64,000 nucleotides of DNA from Lautropia sp. GTDB taxonomy: Bacteria > Pseudomonadota > Gammaproteobacteria > Burkholderiales > Burkholderiaceae_E. The notes beneath the pieces are model-generated. The model made no database searches and was not told the origin of the DNA. It was given only the letters and a program-made list of their open reading frames with translations. Both the position numbers and the translations under genes were made by a program. This document shows positions 1-8,859 of the stretch, piece after piece. Numbering within the stretch: position 1 is the stretch's first letter; each line of letters opens with the position of its first letter. Location: NCBI GenBank assembly GCA_030530775.1, contig JAUMUG010000006.1:136645-200644 (forward strand). The letters run 5' to 3'.

Positions 1-197
1 AGTCGCTGCGCTTCCCGTGCCGTCGGCGTGGCGGTGGCGGCTTCGGTTTTGCGGCTCGGGTCGCCGGTACGGGTTTCGGTCTTGACCGTCACCAGTTCGA
101 CCCGTATTTCCTTCGGAAATCGTTTGATGTAGTCGGCCACTGCTTCATTCACCCATTTGGGGCTGCGTTGACCGACGGCGATGATGCGGATGAGCAT
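1..197 (-). CDS. rlmH: 23S rRNA (pseudouridine-1915-N3)-methyltransferase RlmH, N-terminal part
   Basis: Only the first ~65 codons are inside the window; the gene runs off the left edge. The reading starts MLIRIIAVGQRSPKWVNEA and continues with DYIKRFPKEIRVELVTVK, the typical N-terminal strand and helix of the SPOUT-class enzyme that methylates pseudouridine 1915 in helix 69 of 23S rRNA. It follows rsfS after 36 bp in the same direction, the usual rsfS-rlmH pair of proteobacteria, so both are probably on one transcript. The knotted C-terminal SAM site is not visible. The identification rests on the N-terminus and on synteny. Confidence 0.9.
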   Translation of the reverse strand, partial: MLIRIIAVGQRSPKWVNEAVADYIKRFPKEIRVELVTVKTETRTGDPSRKTEAATATPTAREAQR

Positions 198-233
198 GTC
201 AGCGGCCTGGGCGAACAAATGATGACTGCTTGA

Positions 234-638
234 TCAATTCTCTGCAACGGGCTTCGGACCCGGGCTGCGGGCCGGGGATTGGCGGGTAGCCGGCCGCAGC
301 CTGGTCAGCTCCACGGGCGAGGCGCCCCATAGTTCTTCGAGGTTGTAATAGGCACGGATGGCCGGCTGCATGATGTGCACGATCATGTCGCCCAGATCGA
401 CCAGCACCCATTCACCGGTTTCTTCGCCTTCCATCGACACCACCGGAAAACCCTCGGCCTCGACCCGGTCGTGCACATTGGCAGCCAGTGCGCGGGTCTG
501 GCGGTTCGAGGTGGCGGTCGCCACCACGACACTGTCGAACAGGTCGGACAGCTTCGAGGTGTCGAAGACGCGGATGTCCTGGGCTTTCACATCGTCGAGG
601 GCATCGACGACGATACGTTGCAGCTGGTTGATGTCCAT
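234..638 (-). CDS. rsfS: Ribosomal silencing factor RsfS
   Basis: A 134-residue member of the RsfS/Iojap family, which binds ribosomal protein L14 and blocks subunit joining when nutrients are short. The body from MDINQLQRIVVDALDD through DIRVFDTSKLSDLFDSVVV to GDMIVHIMQPAIRAYYNLEE holds the family's conserved strands, and the ending YYNLEELWG is diagnostic. A Pro/Arg-rich tail of ~25 residues follows. The start ATG at 638 has only a weak ribosome binding site. It lies between nadD and rlmH in the same direction, which is the classic order. The 258 bp between nadD and rsfS hold no gene I can support. Confidence 0.96.
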   Translation of the reverse strand: MDINQLQRIVVDALDDVKAQDIRVFDTSKLSDLFDSVVVATATSNRQTRALAANVHDRVEAEGFPVVSMEGEETGEWVLVDLGDMIVHIMQPAIRAYYNLEELWGASPVELTRLRPATRQSPARSPGPKPVAEN

Positions 639-896
639 GGGCAGGTTTGCAGAAGTACGAAGATCGAATACACGTTAACAGAAATCCACGCTTCGACGGC
701 CGGGAAACCCGATGGCGCATCCGATCCGGGAAGGGCTGGCCGCTCCCGGCCGCTGATGGTACCCGTTTGTGCACGCCGCCCAAACAGACCGCCTCGCCCA
801 TCGATGCCGTGGGGCTGCAGGCTTTCATGGGCAAGGAGGTTCCGACGCGATACACATGCGGCCATCTCGGCTTTTGCGGTGGATATGTGTCGTGTA

Positions 897-1808
897 TCAG
901 GCCGTCGGGGCTGAAGGGGAGGGGGCACCGCTCCGATACAGCCGATGTTGCCGGATGTAGGCCTCGACACCTGCCGGCAGCAGGCCATCGACCGGCAGCC
1001 CGGCTTCCAGGTGGCGGCGCAGCAGGGTCGATGACACCGGTACGGCCGGCATCCGGAACAGCACGATGCTGCCGGCCGGACGGTCGGGCAGGGCGTCGGT
1101 ACCATGTTCGGCCAGCATTGCTTCTATCGGGGCCGGCAGGTCGTCGAGCGGCACCCGTTCGCGCTGGGTCACGGCCAAGTGGGTGTAATCGAGCAGTTCT
1201 GTCCAGCGATGCCAGCTGGCCAGATTTCGGAACTGGTCGCTGCCGATGATCAGCACCAGCGCGGCCTGCTCCCCATATCGTTGACGCAGTTCGATCAGCG
1301 TGTCGAGGGTATAGCTCGGTCCATCGCGGCGGATTTCCAGATCATCGATGCGCCAGCGGGCGGCGCCTGGAGACGGGGCGGCGGCGGGTGGCGCGACATA
1401 TGCCGCCCTGGTGGACATGGCTGACGGTTCGAGCGATGTATTCGGGGCATTCGTCGATATATCGAGGTCCGAGGTGTCAGCGTTGCCCTCTGCAACGTCG
1501 GACCCACCGTGATCCGACGTGCGGTCCGGGGAGGATGGCTTGGGGGCTTCTGCAAAAGCCGTCGCCACGAATGGCGCCACCGCCCGTTTCAACATCGCCA
1601 GCCGTCGTTCACCGTCGGCCTGCTGGCCGGCCATCTTTTGCCAGGCACGCCCGGCCGGGATCAGCACCAACTCGTCGAGCTGTAATGCGACGACGGCCGC
1701 ATGACCCAGGGCCAGGTGGCCGACGTGGACGGGGTCGAAGCTGCCGCCGAGCAGGCCGATGCGGGTCCGTGGCTTGCCAGGGGTCTTCCGGGACGGGCTC
1801 GGGGGCAT
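897..1808 (-). CDS. nadD: Nicotinate-nucleotide adenylyltransferase NadD with a disordered insertion
   Basis: Converts nicotinate mononucleotide and ATP to deamido-NAD in NAD synthesis. GSFDPVHVGH (residues ~22-31) is the nucleotidyltransferase HxGH-type motif, and the C-terminal SSTLLRRHL supplies the ISSTxxR motif. I start at 1808 ([10 protein letters not shown]) because this ATG overlaps the hemF stop as TGATG, implying coupled translation; an upstream in-frame start would run 114 bp into hemF. The product is 303 residues, far longer than the usual ~210-220. The excess is mostly a Ser/Pro/Asp/Ala-rich stretch at residues ~84-150, just before WRIDDLEIRRDGPSYTLDT. Both catalytic motifs are intact, so I expect an active enzyme carrying a flexible surface loop. 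Confidence 0.95.
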   Translation of the reverse strand: MPPSPSRKTPGKPRTRIGLLGGSFDPVHVGHLALGHAAVVALQLDELVLIPAGRAWQKMAGQQADGERRLAMLKRAVAPFVATAFAEAPKPSSPDRTSDHGGSDVAEGNADTSDLDISTNAPNTSLEPSAMSTRAAYVAPPAAAPSPGAARWRIDDLEIRRDGPSYTLDTLIELRQRYGEQAALVLIIGSDQFRNLASWHRWTELLDYTHLAVTQRERVPLDDLPAPIEAMLAEHGTDALPDRPAGSIVLFRMPAVPVSSTLLRRHLEAGLPVDGLLPAGVEAYIRQHRLYRSGAPSPSAPTA

Positions 1809-2791
1809 CAGGGGCACAGCCAGTCCCTTACGGGCAGAAAATCGGTGTAGAGCTTTGCCTCGGGCGTGCCGGCTTCCGGCTGATACTGGTAGCGCCATTG
1901 CACCGACGGTGGCATCGAGCACAGGATCGATTCGGTGCGCCCGCCGGAGGCCAGGCCGAACAGCGTGCCTCGGTCATAGACCAGATTGAATTCGACGTAG
2001 CGGCCCCGGCGCAGCGCCTGGAATTCGCGTTCTCGTTCGCCGTAGGGCTGGTCCTTGCGGCGATCGACGATCGGCAGATAGGCGTCCAGGAAGTGATCGC
2101 CGACGCTCCGGGTCAGTGCCCAGGCGGTGTCGAAGTCCGGCGTGTTCAGGTCGTCGAAGAAAATGCCGCCGATGCCACGGGCTTCGTTGCGATGCTTGAG
2201 GAAGAAGTAGCGGTCACACCAGGCTTTCATGGCCGGGTAATGCTCGGGGCCGAAAGGAGCCAGCGCGTCGTGGCAGACCCGATGGAAATGTCGTGCGTCC
2301 TCGACCTCGCCATAGTAGGGAGTCAGGTCCATACCGCCACCGAACCACCAGATGTCGGACTCACCGGAGTCCCGCGCCGCCGCCACGAAGTAGCGGACAT
2401 TCATGTGTACGGTGGGCACATGAGGATTGCGCGGGTGCAGCACCAGCGACACACCGGTGGCCCGGGCACTGCGGCCCGCCATCTGCGGCCGACCGGCCGA
2501 TGCGGTGGGCGGCAGCTTCGGTACGTGCACATCCGAAAACAGCACCCCGGCACGCTCGAAGACCCGGCTGTCTTCGAGCACACGGCTGACACCTCCACCG
2601 CCCAATGCCGGTTCGGCATCGGGCCGGGCAGGTTCGCGCCGCCAGGCATCGACCAGAAAACGGCCTCCGTCGACGTCTTCCAGGCCGGTGACGATCCGCT
2701 GCTGCAGTCCGGAGAACCAGGCGGCTACGGTCTCGGGCGACTGCGTGGGCGATGAGATGCCATCAGGGGGAGAAGAGGAAGCAAGGCTCAC
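1808..2791 (-). CDS. hemF: Oxygen-dependent coproporphyrinogen III oxidase HemF
   Basis: 327 residues. It decarboxylates two propionates of coproporphyrinogen III to vinyl groups using O2, giving protoporphyrinogen IX in the cytosol. Conserved HemF blocks are visible: [42 protein letters not shown], and [20 protein letters not shown] near the end. The gene starts 8 bp after the purD stop and ends overlapping nadD, so yebC-purD-hemF-nadD-rsfS-rlmH is probably one long operon. Use of the aerobic enzyme fits an organism that respires oxygen. Confidence 0.98.
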   Translation of the reverse strand: MSLASSSPPDGISSPTQSPETVAAWFSGLQQRIVTGLEDVDGGRFLVDAWRREPARPDAEPALGGGGVSRVLEDSRVFERAGVLFSDVHVPKLPPTASAGRPQMAGRSARATGVSLVLHPRNPHVPTVHMNVRYFVAAARDSGESDIWWFGGGMDLTPYYGEVEDARHFHRVCHDALAPFGPEHYPAMKAWCDRYFFLKHRNEARGIGGIFFDDLNTPDFDTAWALTRSVGDHFLDAYLPIVDRRKDQPYGEREREFQALRRGRYVEFNLVYDRGTLFGLASGGRTESILCSMPPSVQWRYQYQPEAGTPEAKLYTDFLPVRDWLCP

Positions 2792-2799
2792 GGTTCATG

Positions 2800-4086
2800 T
2801 CATCCTTTCAGCCCACGCCGACCGATATCGGCGCGGTATTGCATGCCGTCGAAGCGGATGTTGCGCACGCCTTCGTAGGCACGCGCGTGCGCCTGCGCCA
2901 GTGTGTCGCCCAGTCCGGTCACGCCCAACACTCTGCCACCACTGGTGACGACCGCGCCGTCCTTGCTGGCGGTACCGGCGTGGTAGACGAACAGGTCGGT
3001 GGCCTCGGCATTGCCCCGGGCAGGATAGCCGGTGATGAGATCGCCCTTGACCGGGGTGGCGGGGTAGCCCTTGGCCGCCAGCACCACGCACAGTGCGGCA
3101 CGGGAATCCCAGTCGGCCTGCACCTGATCCAGCCGGCCTTCGATACCGGCTTCGATCAGCGTGCCCAGCGGGGTTTTCAGGCGCGACAGGATGGCCTGGG
3201 TTTCCGGGTCGCCCAGCCGGCAGTTGAATTCCAGCGTGTTCAGGCTGCCGTCGGTGCCGATCATCAACCCGGCATACAGAAAACCTGTGAAGGGTGTGCC
3301 TTCGGCGGCCATGCCACGGATCACTGGCAGGACGATCTCCTGCAGGGCGCGCTCGTGCAGCGCCGGCGTCATGACCGGCGCCGGCGAATAGGCGCCCATG
3401 CCGCCGGTGTTCGGGCCCCGATCGCCATCGAGCAGGCGTTTGTGATCCTGGCTGGTGGCCAGCACCAGCACGTGGCTGCCGTCGGCCATCACGATGAAGC
3501 TGGCTTCTTCGCCACTCAGGAAGGCTTCGATGACGACGCGGGCGCCATCCGATTCATCGCCGCCGAGGAACTGATCGACGGCTGCCTGTGCCTCGGCGAC
3601 GGTCTGGGCCACCACCACGCCCTTGCCGGCGGCCAGCCCATCGGCCTTGACCACGATCGGCGCACCCTGCTCGGCGATGTAATGCTTGGCAGCAGCCGGA
3701 TCGGTGAAGGTCTGATGGGCGGCGGTCGGGATACCGTGGCGCCGCATGAATTCCTTGGCGAAATCCTTGGAGGCTTCGAGCCGGGCAGCGGCCTGGGTCG
3801 GGCCGAAGACCGGCAGCCGGCGGGCGCGGAAGCGATCGACCAGCCCTTCGGCCAGCGGTGCTTCGGGGCCGACCACCGTGAAGGCCAGTTTTTGGGCTTC
3901 GGCGAAATCGGCCAGCGCGTCGATGTCGCTGATCGCCAGATTGCGCACACCCGGCTCCAGTGCGGTGCCGGCATTGCCGGGGGCGACGAACACGGTTTCA
4001 AACTGCTTCGAGCGGGCCAGTGTCAGCGCAATGGCGTGTTCCCGGCCGCCGCTGCCGACGACCAGGCATCGTTTCTGTGCGGCCAT
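2800..4086 (-). CDS. purD: Phosphoribosylamine-glycine ligase PurD
   Basis: 428-residue ATP-grasp enzyme joining phosphoribosylamine and glycine to form GAR, the second step of purine synthesis. It opens MAAQKRCLVVGSGGREHA, and the glycine-rich phosphate-binding loop GSGGREHA is the family hallmark. Later blocks include FGPTQAAARLEASKDFAKEF, IVVKADGLAAGKGV and GFLYAGLMIGTDG. The start at 4086 sits four bases after the yebC stop; an in-frame extension upstream would lie inside yebC. Length is normal and no insertion is seen. Confidence 0.98.
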   Translation of the reverse strand: MAAQKRCLVVGSGGREHAIALTLARSKQFETVFVAPGNAGTALEPGVRNLAISDIDALADFAEAQKLAFTVVGPEAPLAEGLVDRFRARRLPVFGPTQAAARLEASKDFAKEFMRRHGIPTAAHQTFTDPAAAKHYIAEQGAPIVVKADGLAAGKGVVVAQTVAEAQAAVDQFLGGDESDGARVVIEAFLSGEEASFIVMADGSHVLVLATSQDHKRLLDGDRGPNTGGMGAYSPAPVMTPALHERALQEIVLPVIRGMAAEGTPFTGFLYAGLMIGTDGSLNTLEFNCRLGDPETQAILSRLKTPLGTLIEAGIEGRLDQVQADWDSRAALCVVLAAKGYPATPVKGDLITGYPARGNAEATDLFVYHAGTASKDGAVVTSGGRVLGVTGLGDTLAQAHARAYEGVRNIRFDGMQYRADIGRRGLKG

Positions 4087-4090
4087 GGGA

Positions 4091-4819
4091 TCAGTCCTCG
4101 ACGATGATGGCGTTGGTGTAGACTTGCTGCACGTCGTCGACGTTGTCGAGCGCGTCCAGAATCTTCTGCATTTTCGCGGCATCGTCGCCGGTCAGTTCCA
4201 GCTCGTTCTGCGGCTTCATCGTCACTTCGGCCACTTCGGCCTTCAGGCCGGCTTCTTCCAGCGCCGCCTTGACGGCGATGAAGTCGCCCGGCTCGGTGAT
4301 CACTTCGAGCGAGCCGTCGTCGTTGCCGACGATATCCTGTGCACCGGCTTCGAGTGCCACTTCCATCAGTTTGTCTTCGTCGGTGCCGGGGGCAAACACC
4401 AGCTGGCCGCAGTGGGTGAACTGGAAGGCCACCGAGCCATCGGTGCCGAGGTTGCCACCATGCTTGGTGAGCGCGTGCCGCACATCGGCCACGGTGCGGG
4501 TGCGGTTGTCGGTCATACAGTCGACGATGACGGCGGCACCAGCCACACCATAGCCTTCATAGCGGATTTCTTCGTAGTTGACGCCCTCGAGACCGCCGAC
4601 GCCACGCTGGATGGCGCGTTGCACGGTGTCCTTCGGCATATTGCCGTCGGCCGCTTTCTCTATGGCGAGCCGCAGCCGGGGGTTCATGCCCGGGTCGGCA
4701 CCGCCCATTTTGGCAGCCACGGTTATTTCCTTGATCAGACGGGTGAAAAGAGCGCCGCGCTTGGCGTCCTGGCGTCCTTTGCGGTGCTGGATATTGGCCC
4801 ACTTGGAATGGCCGGCCAT
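4091..4819 (-). CDS. yebC: YebC/PmpR (TACO1) family protein
   Basis: 242 residues starting [19 protein letters not shown], the invariant N-terminus of the family, with a good ribosome binding site (AAAGGAC) just upstream, which fixes the start. The middle [21 protein letters not shown] and the acidic end are also typical. Family members were first described as DNA-binding regulators. The mitochondrial homologue TACO1 acts in translation, and bacterial YebC has been linked to relief of ribosome pausing. As first gene of the minus-strand operon it probably sits just behind the operon promoter in the 4820-5165 interval. Confidence 0.96.
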   Translation of the reverse strand: MAGHSKWANIQHRKGRQDAKRGALFTRLIKEITVAAKMGGADPGMNPRLRLAIEKAADGNMPKDTVQRAIQRGVGGLEGVNYEEIRYEGYGVAGAAVIVDCMTDNRTRTVADVRHALTKHGGNLGTDGSVAFQFTHCGQLVFAPGTDEDKLMEVALEAGAQDIVGNDDGSLEVITEPGDFIAVKAALEEAGLKAEVAEVTMKPQNELELTGDDAAKMQKILDALDNVDDVQQVYTNAIIVED

Positions 4820-5165
4820 ATTGGAGTCCTTTCTGTGTGGCGGGTTGGTCGGGATCAGGCGATGCCTCGCGGCGGTCGGGGTCTGATTCCGGGCCAACCG
4901 GGGTGGAATCGGTATTCGATCAGCGTGTGACCGTATGTGTTGCAACGCTGTCGACTGCAAACGTGTGGCAATGTCGCGCAGGCTGTCTCGATGCCGGCCA
5001 TCTCAACGGCTGTAACATAGCAACCCGGTCGATCCGGGCTAAGATAGCCTGCAATCGGATCCAGAATTTTAACCTGCATTTGTCAGCGGCCTGCGCCGGT
5101 GTGTGTCGTGGGTCGATCGATGCGAGTCGTCCGCTTCTTTCAACATTCTCCGGAGCTCCTTTCCG
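4820..5165. other. Divergent intergenic region between yebC and the HerA-like ATPase gene
   Basis: 346 bp separating two divergent genes, so it must hold promoters for both. I see a small inverted repeat CCCGG-TCGAT-CCGGG near 5026-5037 and a TAAGAT hexamer next to it that could be a plus-strand -10, but no convincing -35 at the right distance. No coding frame here is supported. Confidence 0.4.
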
Positions 5166-6746
5166 ATGTCCGAAGCCCTGTCTCCTCTGCTGGTCGGCAA
5201 GAACGCCAACACCGAAGCCTGTGTGCTGCCCGCCATGGGCAACCGCCACGGTCTGATCACCGGTGCCACCGGCACCGGCAAGACCGTGACGCTGCAACAG
5301 CTGGCCGAGCGTTTTTCCTCGATTGGTGTGCCGGTCTTCATGGCCGATGTCAAAGGTGATCTGACCGGCATTTCGCAGCCCGGGCAGATGTCGCCCAAGC
5401 TGCAGGAGCGGCTGGACAAGTACGGCCTGTCGACACCGGCATTCACCGGCTTTCCGGTCACGTTGTGGGATGTGTTCGGCAAGGCGGGCCACCCGGTGCG
5501 CGCCACCGTGTCGGACATGGGGCCACTGCTGTTGTCGCGTATGCTGGGGCTGAACGACACCCAGGAAGGCGTACTGAACCTGGTTTTCAAAGTGGCCGAC
5601 GACAACGGTCTGCTGCTGCTCGACAGCAAGGACCTGCGTTCGATGCTGCAGTTCGTCGGTGAGAACGCCAAGCAGTTCACCAACCAGTACGGCAATGTCT
5701 CGACCGCCTCGATCGGCGCCATCCAGCGCAATCTGCTGGCGCTGGAGCAGCAGGGTGCCGATCAGTTCTTCGGCGAGCCGATGTTGAAGCTGTCGGACAT
5801 GATGCGCACCGCGCCGGACGGCCGGGGGATGGTCAACATCCTGATCGCCGACCAGCTGATGAACGCGCCCAAGCTCTACGGCACCTTTTTGCTGTGGTTG
5901 CTGGCCGAGTTGTTCGAGCAGTTGCCCGAAGTGGGCGATATGGCCAGACCGAAGATGGTCTTCTTCTTCGATGAAGCACACTTGCTGTTCAACGACGCGC
6001 CCAAGGCGCTGCTCGACAAGATCGAGCAGGTGGTGCGGCTGATCCGCTCGAAGGGGGTGGGGGTCTATTTCATCAGTCAGAATCCGCTGGACGTACCCGA
6101 AACCGTACTGGGCCAGCTGGGCAACCGGGTGCAGCATGCGCTGCGCGCCTTCACGCCCCGCGATCAGAAAGCGGTCCGTGCGGCCGCCGAAACCATGCGT
6201 GCCAATCCTGAATTCGACACCGAGAAAGCGATCGGCGAGCTGGGGGTGGGAGAAGCCGTGGTGTCTTTCCTGGATGCCAAGGGTAGCCCGACCATGGTCG
6301 AACGGGTCTGGATCGCACCGCCGGCCTCGCGGATCGGCCCGGCCACCGAAGCCGAACGGCAGGCACTGTTGGCCGGCTCGCCGGTGGCCGGTGTCTACGA
6401 ACAGGTGGTCGATCGCGAGTCGGCCTTCGAGGTGCTGCGCGCCCGGGCTGAAACCGCGGCCGAAGGGGCTGGTGCAGCGGGAGCGGGTGACAAACGGGCT
6501 GCCGGCAAATCCGGTGCACGGCAACCAGTCCAGTCTTCCGGCGGTGGTCTGCTGGACGACGCGCTGGGCGGACTGCTGGGTGGTGCCTCGGGCAAAAGTA
6601 CCGGTTCGCGCAGCAGCCGTAACGATTCGGTGCTGCAAACCGCCGCCAAGAGCATGGTGCGCACGATGAGCTCGCAAGTGGGCCGGGCGCTGGTACGTGG
6701 TATCTTGGGCTCCCTGCTCGGTAGCAAATCGGGTACCAAGCGTTGA
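5166..6746 (+). CDS. DUF853 / HerA-type helicase-like ATPase (YjgR family)
   Basis: 526-residue P-loop ATPase of the DUF853 family (E. coli YjgR). [16 protein letters not shown] is the Walker A region (residues ~35-50) and [12 protein letters not shown] the Walker [21 protein letters not shown] matches the sensor region of HerA/FtsK-like enzymes. The C-terminal ~100 residues are low-complexity (Ala/Gly/Ser), then basic. I start at 5166 (MSEALSPLL), preceded by a CGGAGCTCC-type ribosome binding site; an upstream in-frame ATG at 5103 lacks one. The cellular role of this family is not established. HerA relatives move DNA or protein through ATP hydrolysis. It stands alone in front of the transporter gene. 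Confidence 0.93.
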   Translation: MSEALSPLLVGKNANTEACVLPAMGNRHGLITGATGTGKTVTLQQLAERFSSIGVPVFMADVKGDLTGISQPGQMSPKLQERLDKYGLSTPAFTGFPVTLWDVFGKAGHPVRATVSDMGPLLLSRMLGLNDTQEGVLNLVFKVADDNGLLLLDSKDLRSMLQFVGENAKQFTNQYGNVSTASIGAIQRNLLALEQQGADQFFGEPMLKLSDMMRTAPDGRGMVNILIADQLMNAPKLYGTFLLWLLAELFEQLPEVGDMARPKMVFFFDEAHLLFNDAPKALLDKIEQVVRLIRSKGVGVYFISQNPLDVPETVLGQLGNRVQHALRAFTPRDQKAVRAAAETMRANPEFDTEKAIGELGVGEAVVSFLDAKGSPTMVERVWIAPPASRIGPATEAERQALLAGSPVAGVYEQVVDRESAFEVLRARAETAAEGAGAAGAGDKRAAGKSGARQPVQSSGGGLLDDALGGLLGGASGKSTGSRSSRNDSVLQTAAKSMVRTMSSQVGRALVRGILGSLLGSKSGTKR

Positions 6747-6857
6747 TGTGCACTGCCTTGTCGACGTGTGAACCGCTGGCCAGGTTCATGAGCCTGGGGT
6801 GCGGACGGGGTGCAAGAAGCACCCACCGGATGCCTTGAGTCCGTGGTGGAGCGCAGC

Positions 6858-7970
6858 ATGCGTGAGTCTCGTTGGAAGCCCGAGAACCTCGGGCTGTTCT
6901 ATGGCGTGCTCGGTGCGATGCTCTTCGCCTGCAAGGGTATCTTCATCAAGCTCGCGTACCGACACGGGGTCGATACCGAGACCTTTCTGGGGCTGCGGAT
7001 GTTGTGGGCAGCTCCGTTCTTTGCCTGGGTGGCCTGGCGCAGCGATGCGCAGAACCTGCGGCGCTGGTGGCGACGGGCGCGCGGCGTGAAAGGCGCCGTG
7101 CCGTCAGCCGAGCGGGGCCGCTGGCAGGGGTTGGATGCAAGACGGACGGGAGCACCGTCGCAGGCACCATCATCGATGGCCGTTCCCTCCGAGTCCCCGC
7201 ATGCCGCTCATGCCTCTCCTTCATCGGGCTCTTCTCCTGCCGCTGATGTGCAGCCCGCTTCGGTCTGGAGAACCGGTGATGTCGGGCGGGTGATCGCGCT
7301 GGGCTTTTCCGGCTACTACCTCGCCAGCTATCTGGATTTTCTGGGGCTGCAATACATCTCGGTCGGTCTGGAACGGGTGCTGCTTTACCTGGGACCGACC
7401 TTCGTACTGCTGCTGTCGGTATTCTGGCTCAAGCGTGCGGTCGGCCGACGGCAGTGGACGGCGCTGGCAGTCAGCTATCTCGGCGTGATTCTGGTCTACC
7501 TGCACGATCTGGACGTGGCAGGCCAGAGCAATATCGCGCTGGGCAGCCTGCTGGTGCTTGGCAGCTGCATCAGCTACGCCTTTTATCTGCTGGGGGCGGG
7601 TGAGCTGGTCGGCCGGTTGGGGTCGATGCGGTTGACCGCCTGGGCGACGCTGGTGGCCTGTGTGTTGTGCGTGGCGCAGGCCTTCGTGATGGGCGGCTTC
7701 GGTCTGTTCCGTCAGCCGATGGCAGTGCAGGGCATCGCGCTGATGACCGCCATCTTCTGTACCGTGTTTCCGCTTTTTCTGACCACCGCCGCCGTCGCAC
7801 GACTGGGAGCTGGCAAGGCGGCGCAGGTCGGCATGATCGGTCCGGCCTGGACCATTTTCCTTGGCGCGATGATCCTCGGCGAACCGGCCGGCGGCCTGCA
7901 GATCGCCGGCACCGCCATCGTCATCCTCGGCGTGTTGATGCTGAACAGGGTGGGGGCCAACGGGCGCTGA
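6858..7970 (+). CDS. EamA (DMT superfamily) transporter
   Basis: A ten-helix drug/metabolite transporter of the EamA type. Two halves of five hydrophobic segments are visible, with GFSGYYLASYLDFLGLQYISVGLER and the repeat-end GPTFVLLLSVFWLKRAVGRRQWTAL typical of the family (each given here in parts). Substrate cannot be told. The start at 6858 (MRESRWKPENLG) has GGAG six bases upstream; a longer in-frame start at 6810 is possible. Between helices 2 and 3 is a hydrophilic insertion of ~75 residues (about 65-140) rich in Arg, then Ser/Ala/Pro, unusual for the family but matching the insertion habit of this genome. Confidence 0.9.
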   Translation: MRESRWKPENLGLFYGVLGAMLFACKGIFIKLAYRHGVDTETFLGLRMLWAAPFFAWVAWRSDAQNLRRWWRRARGVKGAVPSAERGRWQGLDARRTGAPSQAPSSMAVPSESPHAAHASPSSGSSPAADVQPASVWRTGDVGRVIALGFSGYYLASYLDFLGLQYISVGLERVLLYLGPTFVLLLSVFWLKRAVGRRQWTALAVSYLGVILVYLHDLDVAGQSNIALGSLLVLGSCISYAFYLLGAGELVGRLGSMRLTAWATLVACVLCVAQAFVMGGFGLFRQPMAVQGIALMTAIFCTVFPLFLTTAAVARLGAGKAAQVGMIGPAWTIFLGAMILGEPAGGLQIAGTAIVILGVLMLNRVGANGR

Positions 7971-8035
7971 TTCCTCACCCCGGCTTTCCCGTTGCCGTCG
8001 ACGGTGCCCATGTTGCATGGTGCCCGATGAGCGGC

Positions 8036-8066
8036 TTGACTTCGAGCGCGCTCCAACTTCTAGGAT
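8036..8066 (+). promoter_or_regulatory. MerR-type promoter/operator with 19-bp spacer, leaderless start
   Basis: TTGACT (8036-8041) and TAGGAT (8061-8066) are separated by 19 bp, the over-long spacing typical of MerR-controlled promoters. The spacer contains the near-perfect palindrome TTCGAGCGCGCTCCAA (two mismatched positions). Seven bases after the -10 comes the ATG at 8073, so the predicted transcript has no leader. This is a pattern reading, not measured. Confidence 0.72.
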
Positions 8067-8072
8067 GACCCC

Positions 8073-8534
8073 ATGGAATCCTGCCTGACCATCGACGAAG
8101 TCGCAAAGCGCACGGGTCTGACCGCCCACACCTTGCGCTACTACGAACGCATCGGCTTGATTGCACCGATCAGCCGCGCGCCCGGAGGGCAACGACGCTA
8201 TGCGGCATCAGACATGGCCTGGATCGAATTCCTGTTGCGGTTGCGAGCGACCGGCATGCCTATCGGCAAGATGAGGACGTTCGCAAAACTGCGTGGCGCC
8301 GGGGACTCGACGGTGTCGGAGCGCCGCCAGATGCTGGAAGCACATTTGACAACGGTTCTTTCGGAAATCGAGGCGATGCGCCGATCCGCAGATGCTTTGC
8401 AAGTGAAAATCGAGCACTACCGCTCGTTCGAGCAGTCCTTGGCGTCGGGTTCAAATGCTGATGAAGGAGACGCTGATGAACATCGAAAGTCGCTACGAAC
8501 GCGGACTCGCCAAATTACGGGAGATCGACGGTGA
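8073..8534 (+). CDS. MerR family transcriptional regulator
   Basis: 153 residues. The N-terminal winged helix-turn-helix is plain: LTIDEVAKRTGLTAHTLRYY followed by ERIGLIAPISRAPGGQRRY. It continues into the usual coiled-coil dimerisation helix (residues ~85-130). There is no obvious Cys metal-site cluster, so the ligand is probably organic or the regulator responds indirectly. The gene sits under its own MerR-type promoter, suggesting autoregulation and control of the two downstream genes, with which it overlaps (59 bp) or is closely packed. MerR members of this group often control carboxymuconolactone decarboxylase or aldo-keto reductase genes, consistent with a response to reactive small organics (inference). 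Confidence 0.93.
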   Translation: MESCLTIDEVAKRTGLTAHTLRYYERIGLIAPISRAPGGQRRYAASDMAWIEFLLRLRATGMPIGKMRTFAKLRGAGDSTVSERRQMLEAHLTTVLSEIEAMRRSADALQVKIEHYRSFEQSLASGSNADEGDADEHRKSLRTRTRQITGDRR

Positions 8535-8859
8535 AGCCGGGGAACGGGTGCTGGAGAGTCTGGAGGACATCGCCCCTGATTTCGCGCGCTACCTGATCGA
8601 GTTCCCTTTCGGGGATATCTATTCCAGACCCGGTTTGGATCTGAGAAGCCGGGAGATCGCGGTGGTCGCCGCGTTGACCGCGCTTGGCAATGCGACACCT
8701 CAACTCAAGGTGCATATCCAAGGCGCCATCAATGTCGGCGTGAGCCGTGAAGAAGTGATTGAAACCATCATGCAGATGGCCGTTTATGCGGGATTTCCCG
8801 CTGCATTGAATGGTTTGTCTGTGGCCAAGGAGGTCTTTGCACAAGGAGACGCGTCATGA
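8476..8859 (+). CDS. Carboxymuconolactone decarboxylase family (AhpD-like) protein
   Basis: 127 residues of the CMD/AhpD fold. LDLRSREIAVVAALTALGNATPQLKVHIQ and NVGVSREEVIETIMQMAVYAG (quoted in parts) match PcaC-type decarboxylases. I see no CxxC of the AhpD peroxidase class, so a decarboxylase-like or unknown activity is more likely than a peroxidase. The start at 8476 has AAGGAG upstream; a start at 8455 is also open. It overlaps the end of merR and its stop overlaps the next start as ATGA, so the three genes form a tight operon. Confidence 0.88.
   Translation: MNIESRYERGLAKLREIDGEAGERVLESLEDIAPDFARYLIEFPFGDIYSRPGLDLRSREIAVVAALTALGNATPQLKVHIQGAINVGVSREEVIETIMQMAVYAGFPAALNGLSVAKEVFAQGDAS

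Noticed and set aside
4920..6677. Minus-strand open frame of 585 codons antisense to the HerA-like ATPase
   Set aside because: His/Gln/Arg-rich shadow of a gene with intact Walker motifs.
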